In this document: piece by piece, positions 34,873 through 44,285 of the stretch
How positions within the stretch are numbered: the stretch's first letter is position 1
Layout: every line of letters begins with the position of its first letter
Notes under the pieces: model-generated
What the model saw: only the letters and a program-made list of their open reading frames with translations
What the model was told of the DNA's origin: nothing
Database searches by the model: none
Program-made: the position numbers and the translations under genes
Assembly: GCF_016767715.1 (NCBI RefSeq)
Contig: NZ_CP050145.1
Span: 1,798,001-1,862,000, forward strand
Origin: Mycobacteroides chelonae
GTDB taxonomy: Bacteria; Actinomycetota; Actinomycetes; Mycobacteriales; Mycobacteriaceae
Reading direction: 5' to 3'
DNA length: 64,000 bases

Positions 34873-34892
34873 ATGGTTTCCATCGAAACCAT
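34873..34892. promoter_or_regulatory. MarR operator, site 1
   Basis: ATGGTTTC-CATC-GAAACCAT, a perfect 8-bp inverted repeat 28 bases upstream of the MDR start, where a bound regulator would block its promoter. A second, imperfect copy is at 34929-34948. Confidence 0.7.
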
Positions 34893-34928
34893 ATGAACAA
34901 TGTACGGTGCGAGCCGCCGGATGGCAAT

Positions 34929-34948
34929 ATGGTTTCCATGAAAACCAA
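34929..34948. promoter_or_regulatory. MarR operator, site 2, overlapping the regulator start codon
   Basis: ATGGTTTC-CATG-AAAACCAA, matching site 1 in the left arm and centre and differing at two positions in the right. It spans the ATG of the MarR gene at 34938, consistent with autorepression. The sites are 56 bases apart. Confidence 0.6.
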
Positions 34949-35450
34949 GTCGGCGCTGATCGCCAGCATCAACACGCTGGTGGGTGCGGTGGGGGACAAG
35001 TTCGAACCGGACGAGGACTCTGATGCTGAACGCGATTTCATGGCGCAGCGGTGCCCACCCCGGATGGAACATCTCATCAGAACGCTGCCGACACTGTCGC
35101 TACATCTGCTGGCGGCGATCGCCGAGGGGCCGGTCAGTGTGGTAGGTCTGGCGGCGCGCTCGGGCCAGCTCAAGGGCACGGTGTCCAAGCATGTGCAGCG
35201 GCTGGTGGACGCGGGCTGGGTCGAACGTGTGCCGATTCCCGGTAACCGCAAGGAGATTGAGCTCATCGTGACCGCTGACGGCGGCATCGTCGTCAACGTG
35301 CACAGCACCCTGCACGAGGAGATGGAGCATGGCGTGCGCGACTTCTTGCAGCGTTACAGCAATGCCGACCTGCAGGTTGTCGAGAAGGTGCTGCAGGACC
35401 TACTGGCCTCCGGTAGGGACGGTGTGCGGATCGTGGCGGCCGGGGGCTAG
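34938..35450 (+). CDS. MarR-family regulator of the divergent MDR gene
   Basis: A 170-residue winged-helix regulator. The helix-turn-helix is in GPVSVVGLAARSGQLKGTVSKHVQRLVDAG (about 72-101; the split element is VGLAARSG and TVSKHVQRL), with wing residues VERVPIPGNRKEIELIVT. Flanking helices are long, as in MarR dimers. The start ATG 34938 lies within operator site 2, so the protein likely represses itself and the divergent oxidoreductase. Its stop overlaps the convergent carotenoid oxygenase stop by 4 bases. Confidence 0.87.
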   Translation: MKTKSALIASINTLVGAVGDKFEPDEDSDAERDFMAQRCPPRMEHLIRTLPTLSLHLLAAIAEGPVSVVGLAARSGQLKGTVSKHVQRLVDAGWVERVPIPGNRKEIELIVTADGGIVVNVHSTLHEEMEHGVRDFLQRYSNADLQVVEKVLQDLLASGRDGVRIVAAGG

Positions 35451-36949
35451 GCCGGTATCCAGTTGCCGTGAAACTGGAAGGGTATCCGCGCCGGAAGGTG
35501 AACGGTCGCAACTTTTTCCATCGACTGAGCATCGACGATCAACATGTTGCTCAGTTGAGTGCTGCGGTCGTACTCATATCCGATCAGCACCCCGTCACCC
35601 TCCTCGGCATCCGCGGAACGCGGCACGGGGGAGAACTCGCCGGGAATGTGTCCGGCCTCCAGCTTGTGTTCGGCGGTGCCGCCGCCGGTGAGGTCGTAGC
35701 GGATCAGTGCGGCACGTGCGTCATCGAGGCTTTCCAGGGTGTCCATATCGGTGTCGCCGATGCTGGTGGTGAATCCGTATCGGTGCGGCAGGCTGATCCG
35801 CCGTGGGTCGACCATGGGGAACTCCTGGAGGCGTTCGTCCGTCCATGATTCTTTGACCACTCCGGTCTCCAGGTCGACCTCCCATCGGTGCAGCCGTGGG
35901 CGCCCCGTCCCCAGCACGTCGGCGATGTTGTACTCCGAGTCCTCGTCGGGGCCGGTGATCCGGCAGGCATCGATGACGATGGTGCCGTCGTCCTCGTGCG
36001 CGTTAAGGGTGTGGAACACATAGCAGGGTTCGATCTCGAACCAGCGCACCGTCGCGGGGCCCTGACGGGGAATCACCCCAATGCGGCTGGGATGACCGGC
36101 TTTCCAGCGCAGCGGTACCTCGGCGGTCTTAGGTAAGGGTGCCCGGGCCACCAGCGGACCGAGCAACGCGGGCGGCTCGAACCGCCCCAATAGCCCGGCG
36201 GCTATGCGGCTGACGAATGGTGGCGCGATACGGCGGGTCAGGAGGTTGAGGTCGATCACCAGCGGGCAGTCGAAGATCATCACGTAGTTCTGGCTCAGGG
36301 CGATGTCGTGCAGTAGTGGCCTGCCCGGCACGTCCAGGGGCACGCTCCTGCGCACCGTGCCATCGGGGCCGATCACCACATAACGCGCCACTGCCGGCCC
36401 GACGAGTTGGTAGGTGACTGCGTGTAACTCGCCACTGACCGGATCCAGCTTGGGATGCCCGGTGTAACCGCTTTCGAGCGTGCCGCCGAAATCGCAGGTT
36501 CCGATGGTCTCCAGGTCATCATTTAGCTCGTAGGGGGCCAGACCGCCCTCGGCGCTGACGATCGTCTTGCCGGCAAAGCCGTACACATTCGTCTGCGGGG
36601 ACACCGTCGTCACACCGGCCCGGTAGTTGGCCGGTTTCGGCCTCTCGCCGAGCAGTCGAGATACCTTCGGCGTGCGCACCCAGCGGCTGCGGTACCACTC
36701 GGCGCGGCCATCGCGCAGCCGCACGCCGTGCACCATGCCGTCGCCGGTCGCGCCGAACACCGAGTAGTTGTTGGGGTCATATTGTCCGGGTAGGGGATTG
36801 GGCCCGGTGCGGACGTAGCGCCCATTCAGGAACTTCGGTATCTCACCGGTGACGCGCAAAGCGGTCGCCGTCGTCTCCCGATCGACCGGGAGCACGTATT
36901 CGTCGGAAAGTAGGTCTATGGCCATATCGACATCCTTGGGCTGCGTCAT
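35447..36949 (-). CDS. Carotenoid cleavage oxygenase (RPE65 family)
   Basis: A 500-residue non-haem iron dioxygenase that splits carotenoids, apocarotenals or stilbene-like double bonds. The four iron His ligands can be placed in YTGHPKLD, LLHDIALS, VFHTLNAHED and, at the C-terminus, FHGNWIPA. The N-terminal RYVRTGPNP and DGMVHGVRLRDG blocks are standard for the seven-bladed propeller. M. tuberculosis has relatives Rv0654 and Rv0913c. The start is ATG 36949, or ATG 36925 (MAIDLL). No carotenoid biosynthesis gene is nearby, so an imported or endogenous apocarotenoid substrate is open. Confidence 0.92.
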   Translation of the reverse strand: MTQPKDVDMAIDLLSDEYVLPVDRETTATALRVTGEIPKFLNGRYVRTGPNPLPGQYDPNNYSVFGATGDGMVHGVRLRDGRAEWYRSRWVRTPKVSRLLGERPKPANYRAGVTTVSPQTNVYGFAGKTIVSAEGGLAPYELNDDLETIGTCDFGGTLESGYTGHPKLDPVSGELHAVTYQLVGPAVARYVVIGPDGTVRRSVPLDVPGRPLLHDIALSQNYVMIFDCPLVIDLNLLTRRIAPPFVSRIAAGLLGRFEPPALLGPLVARAPLPKTAEVPLRWKAGHPSRIGVIPRQGPATVRWFEIEPCYVFHTLNAHEDDGTIVIDACRITGPDEDSEYNIADVLGTGRPRLHRWEVDLETGVVKESWTDERLQEFPMVDPRRISLPHRYGFTTSIGDTDMDTLESLDDARAALIRYDLTGGGTAEHKLEAGHIPGEFSPVPRSADAEEGDGVLIGYEYDRSTQLSNMLIVDAQSMEKVATVHLPARIPFQFHGNWIPA

Positions 36950-37021
36950 TGAAGCTAGAACGTTTGGTCAAGCTCGACGGTAGACCTCATGAAGGGGTAT
37001 GGCAAGGCCCGAAACTGGCGA

Positions 37022-37663
37022 CTACGAGTCGGTGATCAGCGCGGCCGGATAAGCGGCCGAGACTCCCGCGATGATGAAGGTCGCGCACGTGCGCACCGCC
37101 ACCGCAGGGTCGATGTGGTGGGTGATCGCGGTCAGCACTCCCGACATGATGGCGCGTGCACTCATGGTCGCCAGCAGCAGGCGACGGTGTGCCGCGGCCT
37201 CGTCCTGCGCCGGATCCCCGAGCTGAAAGACGGACATGATGCGGGATACGGCGTCGGTGAGAACCTGCTCGTCAAACCCGGGCACCCGAGGCGCGGTGGA
37301 ATCGGCCAGTAATCGCATGCCCAGTGGGCGGGCGGCCGCATGGACGAAGAAGGGCTCCAGGGCGGCGCTCAGTGATGCCGTCGGATCGTTCAGGTCGATG
37401 TTCTCTGGCATCGACACGTCGTCGAAGATCGTGCGCATCAAGGCGGCCTCGCGGCTGACGAGCCGGATGAGCAGCCCGTCCTTGGAGCCAAAATGTGCGT
37501 ACAACGTCTGCTTGGTCACCTCGCCGGTGGCCACGATCTGCTCCATAGTCACTGCGCCGCAACCATATTCGGCGATAACCGGCAGCACCAGATCGAGGAG
37601 CTCGTCGTCGGTGGGGCGGTATCCTGGGCTGCGTCCTGACGCACTGGATTTGCGTGGTGGCAC
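37022..37663 (-). CDS. TetR-family regulator 1
   Basis: A 213-residue regulator. The N-terminal HTH reads GAVTMEQIVATGEVTKQTLYAHFGSKDGLL (about 35-64; recognition helix TKQTLYAHF), followed by a helical ligand-binding domain rich in Ala. It is divergent from the alpha/beta hydrolase at 37766, and the palindrome at 37712-37727 lies between the two starts, 49 bases upstream of this ATG. The same palindrome is found before TetR 2, whose recognition helix differs, so which protein binds is unclear. The start is ATG 37663. Confidence 0.9.
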   Translation of the reverse strand: MPPRKSSASGRSPGYRPTDDELLDLVLPVIAEYGCGAVTMEQIVATGEVTKQTLYAHFGSKDGLLIRLVSREAALMRTIFDDVSMPENIDLNDPTASLSAALEPFFVHAAARPLGMRLLADSTAPRVPGFDEQVLTDAVSRIMSVFQLGDPAQDEAAAHRRLLLATMSARAIMSGVLTAITHHIDPAVAVRTCATFIIAGVSAAYPAALITDS

Positions 37664-37711
37664 TCGAACACCGTAACCGTCCGGCGTCTTCTTGCCAGGA
37701 ATTCACTCGTG

Positions 37712-37727
37712 CGATACAAATGTATCG
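37712..37727. promoter_or_regulatory. TetR operator, copy 1
   Basis: CGATACA-AA-TGTATCG, a perfect 7-bp inverted repeat with a 2-bp centre, between TetR 1 and the divergent hydrolase gene. The arms are identical to those of the site at 39297-39312. Confidence 0.75.
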
Positions 37728-37765
37728 TTTCCTTTATTAGTTGTATTGCCTTGTAAGGACGGTCA

Positions 37766-38686
37766 ATGACGACCCTGCGCGATCCCGATGTTCCGTTCGG
37801 CCTCACGGAGGTCGCTACGGCTGATGGCGCCCGGATCCATGTGCGCTGCTATGGCCCGCAGGATGGGCCGCCCCTGGTCCTGATCCACGGATTTGCCTGC
37901 CGGGTCGAATACTGGAATGCCCAGATCAATGAATTCGCCGATCGGTATCGCGTTATCGCCTATGACCAAAGGGGTTTCGGCAGAAGCTTCCTGGGCGCGC
38001 GTGGGGTGAGCCCGGAGGTGCTGGGTGACGACCTCGCGGAGGTGCTCGCGGCCACGGTGCGCGGGCGGCGTGCGGTGTTGGTAGGGCACAGTTTCGGCGG
38101 AATCACCATCATGGCCTGGGCGCAACGCCATCCCGGATTGGTGCGGCAGTACGCCAAGGCGGTTCTGCTCACCGATACCGTGGCCCAAAAGTTCGATGCC
38201 CAAACGCGAATCGTGCCGTTTGCGCACAGGTTCGCGGCACTTCGTCGCCCACTGCTCCGACGCGGGCGCACCATGCCGATCCCCCTGCCGCCGGCCTGGC
38301 TGCTGCGCCCCGCGGCGCGCCGGATGGTGGTCGCTGCGCGGACGCCGCGCGCCGTGGTCGACTTCGTGCTCGGGATCGTGGCGACCACCGACCGGTTCAC
38401 TCGTGCGATCTGGCTCACGGCGTTGGGCCACCTGCACGTGCTGTCGGGTCTGGACTCGCTGACGGTGCCGACCACCGTCCTCGTCGGCACCGACGATCGC
38501 CTGACACCCGTTGCGTCTTCGGACCTCATCGCCGAGCGCTTATCCGCCAAGGGGTATCTCTTTGACTACGTGAAGGTCCCAGGCGTGGGCCACTGCGTGA
38601 ACATCGAAGAGATCTCGATCTTCAACAGCGAGGTGGAACGGCTACTGCGGGTAGGGGAGAGCGCTGCGATCAGTCGAGCACTTTGA
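37766..38686 (+). CDS. Alpha/beta hydrolase
   Basis: A 306-residue hydrolase. The nucleophile elbow is GHSFGG (Ser about residue 111), the oxyanion strand is LVLIHGFACR (about 36-45), the acid is likely the Asp in VGTDDRLTP and the His is in VPGVGHCVN. A basic cap region (about 145-205) is present. No signal peptide. Its control by the palindrome shared with the CoA operon suggests a thioesterase or esterase step feeding that operon, which is inference. The stop overlaps the end of TetR 2 on the other strand by 17 bases. Confidence 0.9.
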   Translation: MTTLRDPDVPFGLTEVATADGARIHVRCYGPQDGPPLVLIHGFACRVEYWNAQINEFADRYRVIAYDQRGFGRSFLGARGVSPEVLGDDLAEVLAATVRGRRAVLVGHSFGGITIMAWAQRHPGLVRQYAKAVLLTDTVAQKFDAQTRIVPFAHRFAALRRPLLRRGRTMPIPLPPAWLLRPAARRMVVAARTPRAVVDFVLGIVATTDRFTRAIWLTALGHLHVLSGLDSLTVPTTVLVGTDDRLTPVASSDLIAERLSAKGYLFDYVKVPGVGHCVNIEEISIFNSEVERLLRVGESAAISRAL

Positions 38687-39263
38687 TCGAGAGCGTGGGC
38701 TTGCGGGTCTTTCCGGGGGTCACGCGATCCCAGGCGGCATCGATGAGCGGCTGCAGCAACATGTCGCCCATTTGGCGAACCAGTACGGAGACCACCTGAG
38801 TCGATTCGGCGCGGTCGGTAGGTGCCATATCCTCCCTGCGAAGTGTGGCCACCTCGTCTCGGGTCAGCCCGATCAGTGCGTCGAGCAGATGCATCTGTTC
38901 ATCGGAAGGTTCCAGCACCGCCCGGCGCACATAGTTCACGACGGGCGGGTTCGCCTCGAGCATGCGTCGTACCGCCGCATCGCGGGCGGCGGCGAGCTTG
39001 CGTGGGTCCTTCTCGGCCTCGACCGATCGGAGCGTCTCGACGAAGTAGTCGACCACCAATTGGTCAACCGCCTCACGCAGGCCTGCCTTTGTCTTGAAAT
39101 GGTGCTGCACCAACCCGAGAGTCACTCCGGCCTCGGATGCCACCGCGCGTAGTGAGATTCGCTCCTCGCCGTACTGGGCGTAGAGATCCAGTGCCGTATT
39201 GCGAATACGGGCCTTCGCGGTCAGGTCCTCGTCGGCCGCGCGCGGGTTTGCCATGAGGTCCAT
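38670..39263 (-). CDS. TetR-family regulator 2
   Basis: A 197-residue regulator with HTH ERISLRAVASEAGVTLGLVQHHFKTKAGL (about 33-61; recognition helix TLGLVQHHF) and an all-helical effector domain. It is divergent from the CoA-transferase operon at 39336, and the palindrome at 39297-39312 separates them, so it likely represses that operon and itself, with an acyl-CoA as a probable inducer by analogy with other TetR regulators of acyl-CoA metabolism. Start ATG 39263, preceded by a G-run; ATG 39254 is an alternative. Confidence 0.9.
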   Translation of the reverse strand: MDLMANPRAADEDLTAKARIRNTALDLYAQYGEERISLRAVASEAGVTLGLVQHHFKTKAGLREAVDQLVVDYFVETLRSVEAEKDPRKLAAARDAAVRRMLEANPPVVNYVRRAVLEPSDEQMHLLDALIGLTRDEVATLRREDMAPTDRAESTQVVSVLVRQMGDMLLQPLIDAAWDRVTPGKTRKPTLSIKVLD

Positions 39264-39296
39264 GCTACCGCACCCCCTTTACAAACGAATCTAAAA

Positions 39297-39312
39297 CGAT
39301 ACACTTGTATCG
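39297..39312. promoter_or_regulatory. TetR operator, copy 2
   Basis: CGATACA-CT-TGTATCG, same 7-bp arms as copy 1, centred between TetR 2 and the CoA-transferase gene. It starts 34 bases upstream of the TetR 2 ATG and ends 24 bases before the operon's first GTG. Confidence 0.75.
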
Positions 39313-39335
39313 TCTCGACGAGGAGGTCTCTGACA

Positions 39336-40154
39336 GTGCTGCCCCTGACCGGCGTGAATGTGGTGTCTCTGGCGATCAATCTGCCTGGTCCCGCGGCATG
39401 TGCCCGCTTGGCCGAGTTTGGTGCCTCGGTCACCAAGGTGGAGCCTCCCGGCGGTGACCCGTTGGCGCGGGCCGCGGCCGGTTGGTATGCGGAGCTCGCC
39501 GGGCAGCAGACGGTCGTCACGCTGGACCTCAAGGACACGGGTGACCGCGCAAAGCTTGACGAGCTGCTGGTCGATGCCGACCTGCTGATCACCTCGATGC
39601 GGCCCACGGCGCTGCAGCGCCTGAGGCTGGCGGCACCGCACGAGCAGTTCCCACGGTTATCGCTCATCGAAATTGTCGGACACGACGGAGTTCTCGCCGA
39701 CGATCCGGGGCACGACCTCAACTATCAAGCGGCACAGGGCACACTGACACCGCCGCATATGCCCAAGGTGCCGCTGGCCGATCTGCTGGGCGCCGAACGC
39801 GCGGTGAGCACCGCGCTGGCCGCATTACAGGCGCGTGCCCGATCCGGTGGCGGCGCCGCCTACCGTGTCGCGCTCGCAGATGCCGCGGCCTGGGCCGGCG
39901 GGGCGGTACGTCACGGGCTGATGGGGGATAAGGCGATCCTGGGCGGTGCGTTCCCCGGATACGGAATCTACGAATGCGCCGATGGGCACGTCGCGCTCGG
40001 CGCGCTCGAATCGCACTTCTTCGCGCGCACCCTGAAGACATTCGGGGCAGACGGCACGCACGAAAGCCTGCGTGCCGCGTTCTCCGGAAAAACCATCGCC
40101 GAACTGGAAATCATTGCCGCCGAGGCTGATATCCCACTGAATGGAGTGAAGTAA
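39336..40154 (+). CDS. Short family III CoA-transferase (CaiB/BaiF type)
   Basis: A 272-residue member of the family III CoA-transferases, which move CoA between carboxylates. The N-terminal LPGPAACARLAEFGASVTKVEPPGGDP block is typical, and the catalytic Asp is in LADLLGAERAV (about residue 149). Usual length is near 360-400 residues; this protein lacks a normal-sized small domain and parts of the C-terminus, although the reading frame is clean. AMACR-like racemase activity is the alternative. The start is GTG after GAGGAGG. Its TAATG overlap couples it to the acyl-CoA dehydrogenase downstream. Confidence 0.85.
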   Translation: MLPLTGVNVVSLAINLPGPAACARLAEFGASVTKVEPPGGDPLARAAAGWYAELAGQQTVVTLDLKDTGDRAKLDELLVDADLLITSMRPTALQRLRLAAPHEQFPRLSLIEIVGHDGVLADDPGHDLNYQAAQGTLTPPHMPKVPLADLLGAERAVSTALAALQARARSGGGAAYRVALADAAAWAGGAVRHGLMGDKAILGGAFPGYGIYECADGHVALGALESHFFARTLKTFGADGTHESLRAAFSGKTIAELEIIAAEADIPLNGVK

Positions 40155-41314
40155 TGTCCGAACTGTTCCCGGCTTACCGTGCATCCTGGGAGACTGATGC
40201 GCACCGCGACCTGCGCAAGCACGCCGCCGAATTCCTGCGCAAGGAGTCCACACCCAATCAGGAACGCTGGAGTGCGCAGCACCAAGTGGATCGCGAATTC
40301 TGGAACAAGATGGGTGATGCCGGCCTGCTTGGCCTGGACCTGCCCGAGGAGTATGGCGGTGCCGGTGGAGATTTCGGCCTCTCCGCAGTGGTTGGCGAGG
40401 AGCTTGCGCTCGCGCAGGACACCTCCACCGGGTGGGCCGTGCACTCCCCGATCGTGGCGCACTACATCAACACCTATGGCAATGAAGAACAGCGGGCACG
40501 CTGGATGCCGGGCATCATCAGTGGAGATCTGGTGCTCGCCATCGCGATGACCGAGCCGGGCACCGGATCGGACCTGCAGGCGATACGCACCACGGCGATT
40601 CCCGATGGTGATCACTACATCGTCAACGGATCGAAGACATTCATCTCCAACGGAACCCATTGCGATCTGCTGGTGATCGTGGCGAAGACCGATCCGTCCC
40701 AGGGGGCGGCGGGTGTCTCGCTTATCGTCGCGGAAACCAAGGACCTGCCCGGGTTCGAGCGCGGCCGGGTGCTGGAAAAGGTGGGCCAACACGGCCAGGA
40801 CACCCGCGAGCTGTTCTTCACCGATATGCGGGTGCCGGTGGCCAACCGTCTTGGCGAGAAGGATGGCCTGGGCTTCTATCAGCTCATGGAGCAGCTTGCC
40901 CGCGAGCGGCTGATCATTGCGTCCGTGTGTGCCGGAATGGCTGAGGGCGCCTTGATCGAGGCCATCAAGTACACCAAGGAGCGCGAGGCATTTGGCAAGC
41001 CGCTCATCAAGTTCCAGAACACCAAGTTCCAGCTGGCCGAACTCAAAGCCGAGGTGCTGTCCATCAAGACCACGGTGGACTACTGCATCCAGCAGTACAT
41101 CGACGGCAGCAACGACCCCGCCACCGCGTCGATGGCCAAGCTGATCGCTGCCGACAAGGCGGTGTCCGTGGTCGACCGGTGTGTGCAGTTCTTCGGTGGG
41201 TACGGGTACATGATGGAATACCCGATCGCACGAGCCTACGCGGCCGCCCGGGTAAACAAAATCTACGGTGGCACAAGCGAAATCATGAAAGAAATCATCA
41301 GTCGATCGCTGTAA
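40154..41314 (+). CDS. Acyl-CoA dehydrogenase
   Basis: A 386-residue flavoprotein. It shows [16 protein letters not shown] (about 136-151), the FAD-contact [13 protein letters not shown], the [12 protein letters not shown] helix and C-terminal [21 protein letters not shown], where the Glu after GTS is a substrate-side residue. It shares one base with the CoA-transferase stop and is followed after 8 bases by the thiolase-like gene. Together with FadD, these give activation, CoA transfer, desaturation and cleavage steps of one acid-degradation pathway; the acid is not identifiable. Confidence 0.93.
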   Translation: MSELFPAYRASWETDAHRDLRKHAAEFLRKESTPNQERWSAQHQVDREFWNKMGDAGLLGLDLPEEYGGAGGDFGLSAVVGEELALAQDTSTGWAVHSPIVAHYINTYGNEEQRARWMPGIISGDLVLAIAMTEPGTGSDLQAIRTTAIPDGDHYIVNGSKTFISNGTHCDLLVIVAKTDPSQGAAGVSLIVAETKDLPGFERGRVLEKVGQHGQDTRELFFTDMRVPVANRLGEKDGLGFYQLMEQLARERLIIASVCAGMAEGALIEAIKYTKEREAFGKPLIKFQNTKFQLAELKAEVLSIKTTVDYCIQQYIDGSNDPATASMAKLIAADKAVSVVDRCVQFFGGYGYMMEYPIARAYAAARVNKIYGGTSEIMKEIISRSL

Positions 41315-41322
41315 GGAGAATC

Positions 41323-42534
41323 ATGGGTAAGAACGACAACCGGGTCTTCGTCGTCGGCGTCGGCATGACCAAGTTCGAGAAGCCGGGACGGCGCGAGGGC
41401 TGGGACTACCCGGCCATGGTCAAGGAGGCCGGTACCAAGGCGCTCGATGATGCCGGTGTGCGGTACGACGACATTGAGCAGGCATTCATCGGAAACGTTT
41501 ACGGTGATTCGTGTTCGGGACACCGCGCCCTTTACGAGCTCGGCCACACCGGAATCCCGATCTACAACGTCAACAGCAACTGCTCGACAGGATCGACCGC
41601 ACTATTCTTGGCGGCCAACGCTATTCGCACCGGCCAATCCGATGCCGTACTGGCGGCGGGATTCGAGAAGATGGAGCCCGGCTCGCTGGGTATGAAGTTC
41701 ACCGATCGTGAGTCGCCGCTCATGCCGCAGATCACCGCCCTGGGTGAGCTGAGTCAGCCGCAGTTCCCGATGACCGCGTGGATGTTCGCCGCGGCGGCCG
41801 AGGAGTACATGCGTGAATATGGTTTGACCGCCGAGCAATTGGCGTGGATCGGCTACAAGAACCACAAGCATTCGGTCAACAACCCATACAGCCAATTCCA
41901 GGATGAGTACTCACTCGAGGACATCCTGGCCTCGCGCACCATCGTGGGTCCGCTGACCAAGCTGCAGTGCTCACCGACCTCCGACGGCTCGGGGGCCGCG
42001 GTGGTGGTGAGCGAGGACTTCGTGGACAAACACGGACTGGCCGAGCAGGCGATCGAGATCGTGGGGCAGGCGACAGTCACCGACCGTGCCGATACGTTCG
42101 ACGGAACCGCGGCGGGCATCGTCGGTGCGAACATGAACAAGGCGGCCATCGCGACCGTGTACGAGCAGGCCCAGATCGGTCCCGAGGATATCGATGTGGT
42201 GGAGCTGCATGACTGCTTCTCGGCCAATGAGGTCTTGGTGTACGAGGCGCTGGGGTTCTGCGAGCAGGGTGAGGCCGGCAAGCTGATCGACAACGAGGAG
42301 ACCACCTTTGGCGGTAAGTGGGTGGTCAACCCGTCGGGCGGCTTGATCTCCAAAGGGCATCCGCTCGGCGCCACCGGGCTGGCCCAATGCGCGGAGTTGA
42401 ACTGGCAGTTGCGTGGGCTGGCCGACAAACGCCAGGTCGCCGGTGCCGCGACCAAAGACGGGGTGGCGCTGCAGCACAACATCGGCCTCGGCGGTTCAGT
42501 GGTCGTCACGGCGTACCGCCCGGCCAATCGGTGA
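41323..42534 (+). CDS. Thiolase-like lipid-transfer protein (SCP-x thiolase type)
   Basis: A 403-residue thiolase-superfamily protein. The nucleophile Cys lies in [13 protein letters not shown] (about residue 85), and the C-terminal [10 protein letters not shown] holds a catalytic His. It lacks the typical second catalytic Cys motif of biosynthetic thiolases, like the SCP-x thiolases and the Ltp proteins that cleave branched or steroid side-chain CoA esters. The start ATG 41323 is fixed by AAGGAG upstream. Its stop overlaps the FadD start (GTGA). Confidence 0.88.
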   Translation: MGKNDNRVFVVGVGMTKFEKPGRREGWDYPAMVKEAGTKALDDAGVRYDDIEQAFIGNVYGDSCSGHRALYELGHTGIPIYNVNSNCSTGSTALFLAANAIRTGQSDAVLAAGFEKMEPGSLGMKFTDRESPLMPQITALGELSQPQFPMTAWMFAAAAEEYMREYGLTAEQLAWIGYKNHKHSVNNPYSQFQDEYSLEDILASRTIVGPLTKLQCSPTSDGSGAAVVVSEDFVDKHGLAEQAIEIVGQATVTDRADTFDGTAAGIVGANMNKAAIATVYEQAQIGPEDIDVVELHDCFSANEVLVYEALGFCEQGEAGKLIDNEETTFGGKWVVNPSGGLISKGHPLGATGLAQCAELNWQLRGLADKRQVAGAATKDGVALQHNIGLGGSVVVTAYRPANR

Positions 42535-44285
42535 CCCGCGCGGCGACGCTGTGTGAGGCGTTCCAGAAGACCGCCGCACAGTACCCGGAGAGGGTCGCGC
42601 TGCGCACCGTCGGTGACGGCGTGACCATCACCTGGAGGCAGTACCGGGACAGGGTCCGCGAGATCGCTGCGGCCCTGGCCGGACTGGGCGTCGGTCCGGG
42701 TGACACCGTTGCCTTGATGCTGACCAACCGGCCGGAGTTTCACCTGTGTGACACCGCGGTATTGCATTGTGGAGCAACGCCGTTCTCCGTCTACAACACC
42801 AACCCGGCCGAGATCTTGGCGTATCAGTTCGACAACGCCGACAACCGGGTGGTCATCTGTGAGCGGCAATTTCTACCGCAGCTCCGCGCGGCGGTCGGCC
42901 AGGGCGGCAAGGTCGAACACATTGTCTGCGTAGACGGTGCATCCGAAGGTGCGGTGGCGTTGGAATCACTCACGCCCGCCGTGGATTTCGATTTCGAGGG
43001 CACCTGGCAATCGGTGCGTCCGGATGACGTGCTGACCATTGTCTACACCTCGGGAACCACCGGTCCACCCAAGGGCGTCGAGCTGACGCACACCAACTTC
43101 ATCGAGAACGCCCGCATCACCGAGGAGCTGGGGCCGCTCGGGTTCGACGACCGCGCGGTCTCGTATCTCCCGGACGCCCATGCCGCCAACCGCTGGCTCA
43201 CGCACTATCAGAATCTTTTGTACGGCCTGCAGATCACCACCGTCCCGGACCCCAAGGCGGTCTTGACCGCGCTGACCGACGTGCGCCCGACCCTCTTTCT
43301 CGGCGTGCCGCGCGTCTGGGTGAAGGCCAAAATGGGGCTCGACGCGGCGCTGGAGGAGGCCGGCCCGCTGCGGCGAACCCTGGCGCACTGGGCCATTGAA
43401 GTGGGCCGCCGAAAGGCCCGCGCCACCTCCGAAGGCCAGCGGCTCGGTGTTCTCGACCAGGTCCGGTACGCCTTCGCCGACCGCCTGGTGCTGTCGTCGA
43501 TTCGTTCCCGGATCGGCCTGGATCAGGTGAAGGTGGGCGCCAGCGGTGCGGCACCGATTCCCATCGAGGTCCACGAATACCTGCTGGCTCTGGGCATCCC
43601 GATTTGCGAGGGCTATGGCATGACGGAATGCACCTGCGCGGGGACGATCAACCGCCCCGATCGGATCAAGATCGGCACAGTGGGTGTGCCCGTTCCGGGT
43701 GTCGAGGTATCACTCGGTTCCGATGGCGAGGTGTTGTTGCGTGGCCGGAACATCATGCGCGGGTACCGCAAGATGCCGGAAAAGACCTCCGAAACTGTCG
43801 ATTCCGATGGCTGGCTACACACCGGTGATATCGGCGAGTTCGACGCGGACGGGTATCTCAAGATCGTCGATCGCAAGAAGGAAATCATCATCAACGAGGC
43901 CGGCAAGAACATGTCGCCGACCAACATCGAGAACGCGATCACGGCGAGCACACCCTTGGCCGGTCCGGTGGCCGTGATCGGGGATCGACGGCCCTACAAC
44001 ACCCTGCTCATCACGCTGGACCCCGATGCGCTGGCACGCTTTGCCGAAAAACGCGGCCTGAGTGGGTCGCACGCTGATCTCATCACCGATGAGACGGTGC
44101 GTGCGGCGATCGACGAATGTGTGCAGAACGCCAACCGCACCCTTTCGCGCGTCGAACAGATCAAGAGGTTCACCGTGCTGGCCGAGATATGGGAGCCAGG
44201 GTCGGAATACCTCACGCCGACAACTAAACTCAAACGCAAGCCGATCGCCGAACGCTATCGCGACGTCATTGATTCGATGTACTAG
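42531..44285 (+). CDS. Long-chain fatty-acid-CoA ligase (FadD type)
   Basis: A 584-residue adenylate-forming enzyme that makes acyl-CoA from free acid, ATP and CoA. The P-loop motif [16 protein letters not shown] is at about 176-191; [12 protein letters not shown] and the hinge/lysine regions [17 protein letters not shown] and [17 protein letters not shown] are all present. The start GTG 42531 overlaps the thiolase stop; it is the last gene of the four-gene operon controlled by the TetR 2 site. Its stop overlaps the convergent monooxygenase stop by 4 bases. Confidence 0.92.
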   Translation: MTRAATLCEAFQKTAAQYPERVALRTVGDGVTITWRQYRDRVREIAAALAGLGVGPGDTVALMLTNRPEFHLCDTAVLHCGATPFSVYNTNPAEILAYQFDNADNRVVICERQFLPQLRAAVGQGGKVEHIVCVDGASEGAVALESLTPAVDFDFEGTWQSVRPDDVLTIVYTSGTTGPPKGVELTHTNFIENARITEELGPLGFDDRAVSYLPDAHAANRWLTHYQNLLYGLQITTVPDPKAVLTALTDVRPTLFLGVPRVWVKAKMGLDAALEEAGPLRRTLAHWAIEVGRRKARATSEGQRLGVLDQVRYAFADRLVLSSIRSRIGLDQVKVGASGAAPIPIEVHEYLLALGIPICEGYGMTECTCAGTINRPDRIKIGTVGVPVPGVEVSLGSDGEVLLRGRNIMRGYRKMPEKTSETVDSDGWLHTGDIGEFDADGYLKIVDRKKEIIINEAGKNMSPTNIENAITASTPLAGPVAVIGDRRPYNTLLITLDPDALARFAEKRGLSGSHADLITDETVRAAIDECVQNANRTLSRVEQIKRFTVLAEIWEPGSEYLTPTTKLKRKPIAERYRDVIDSMY

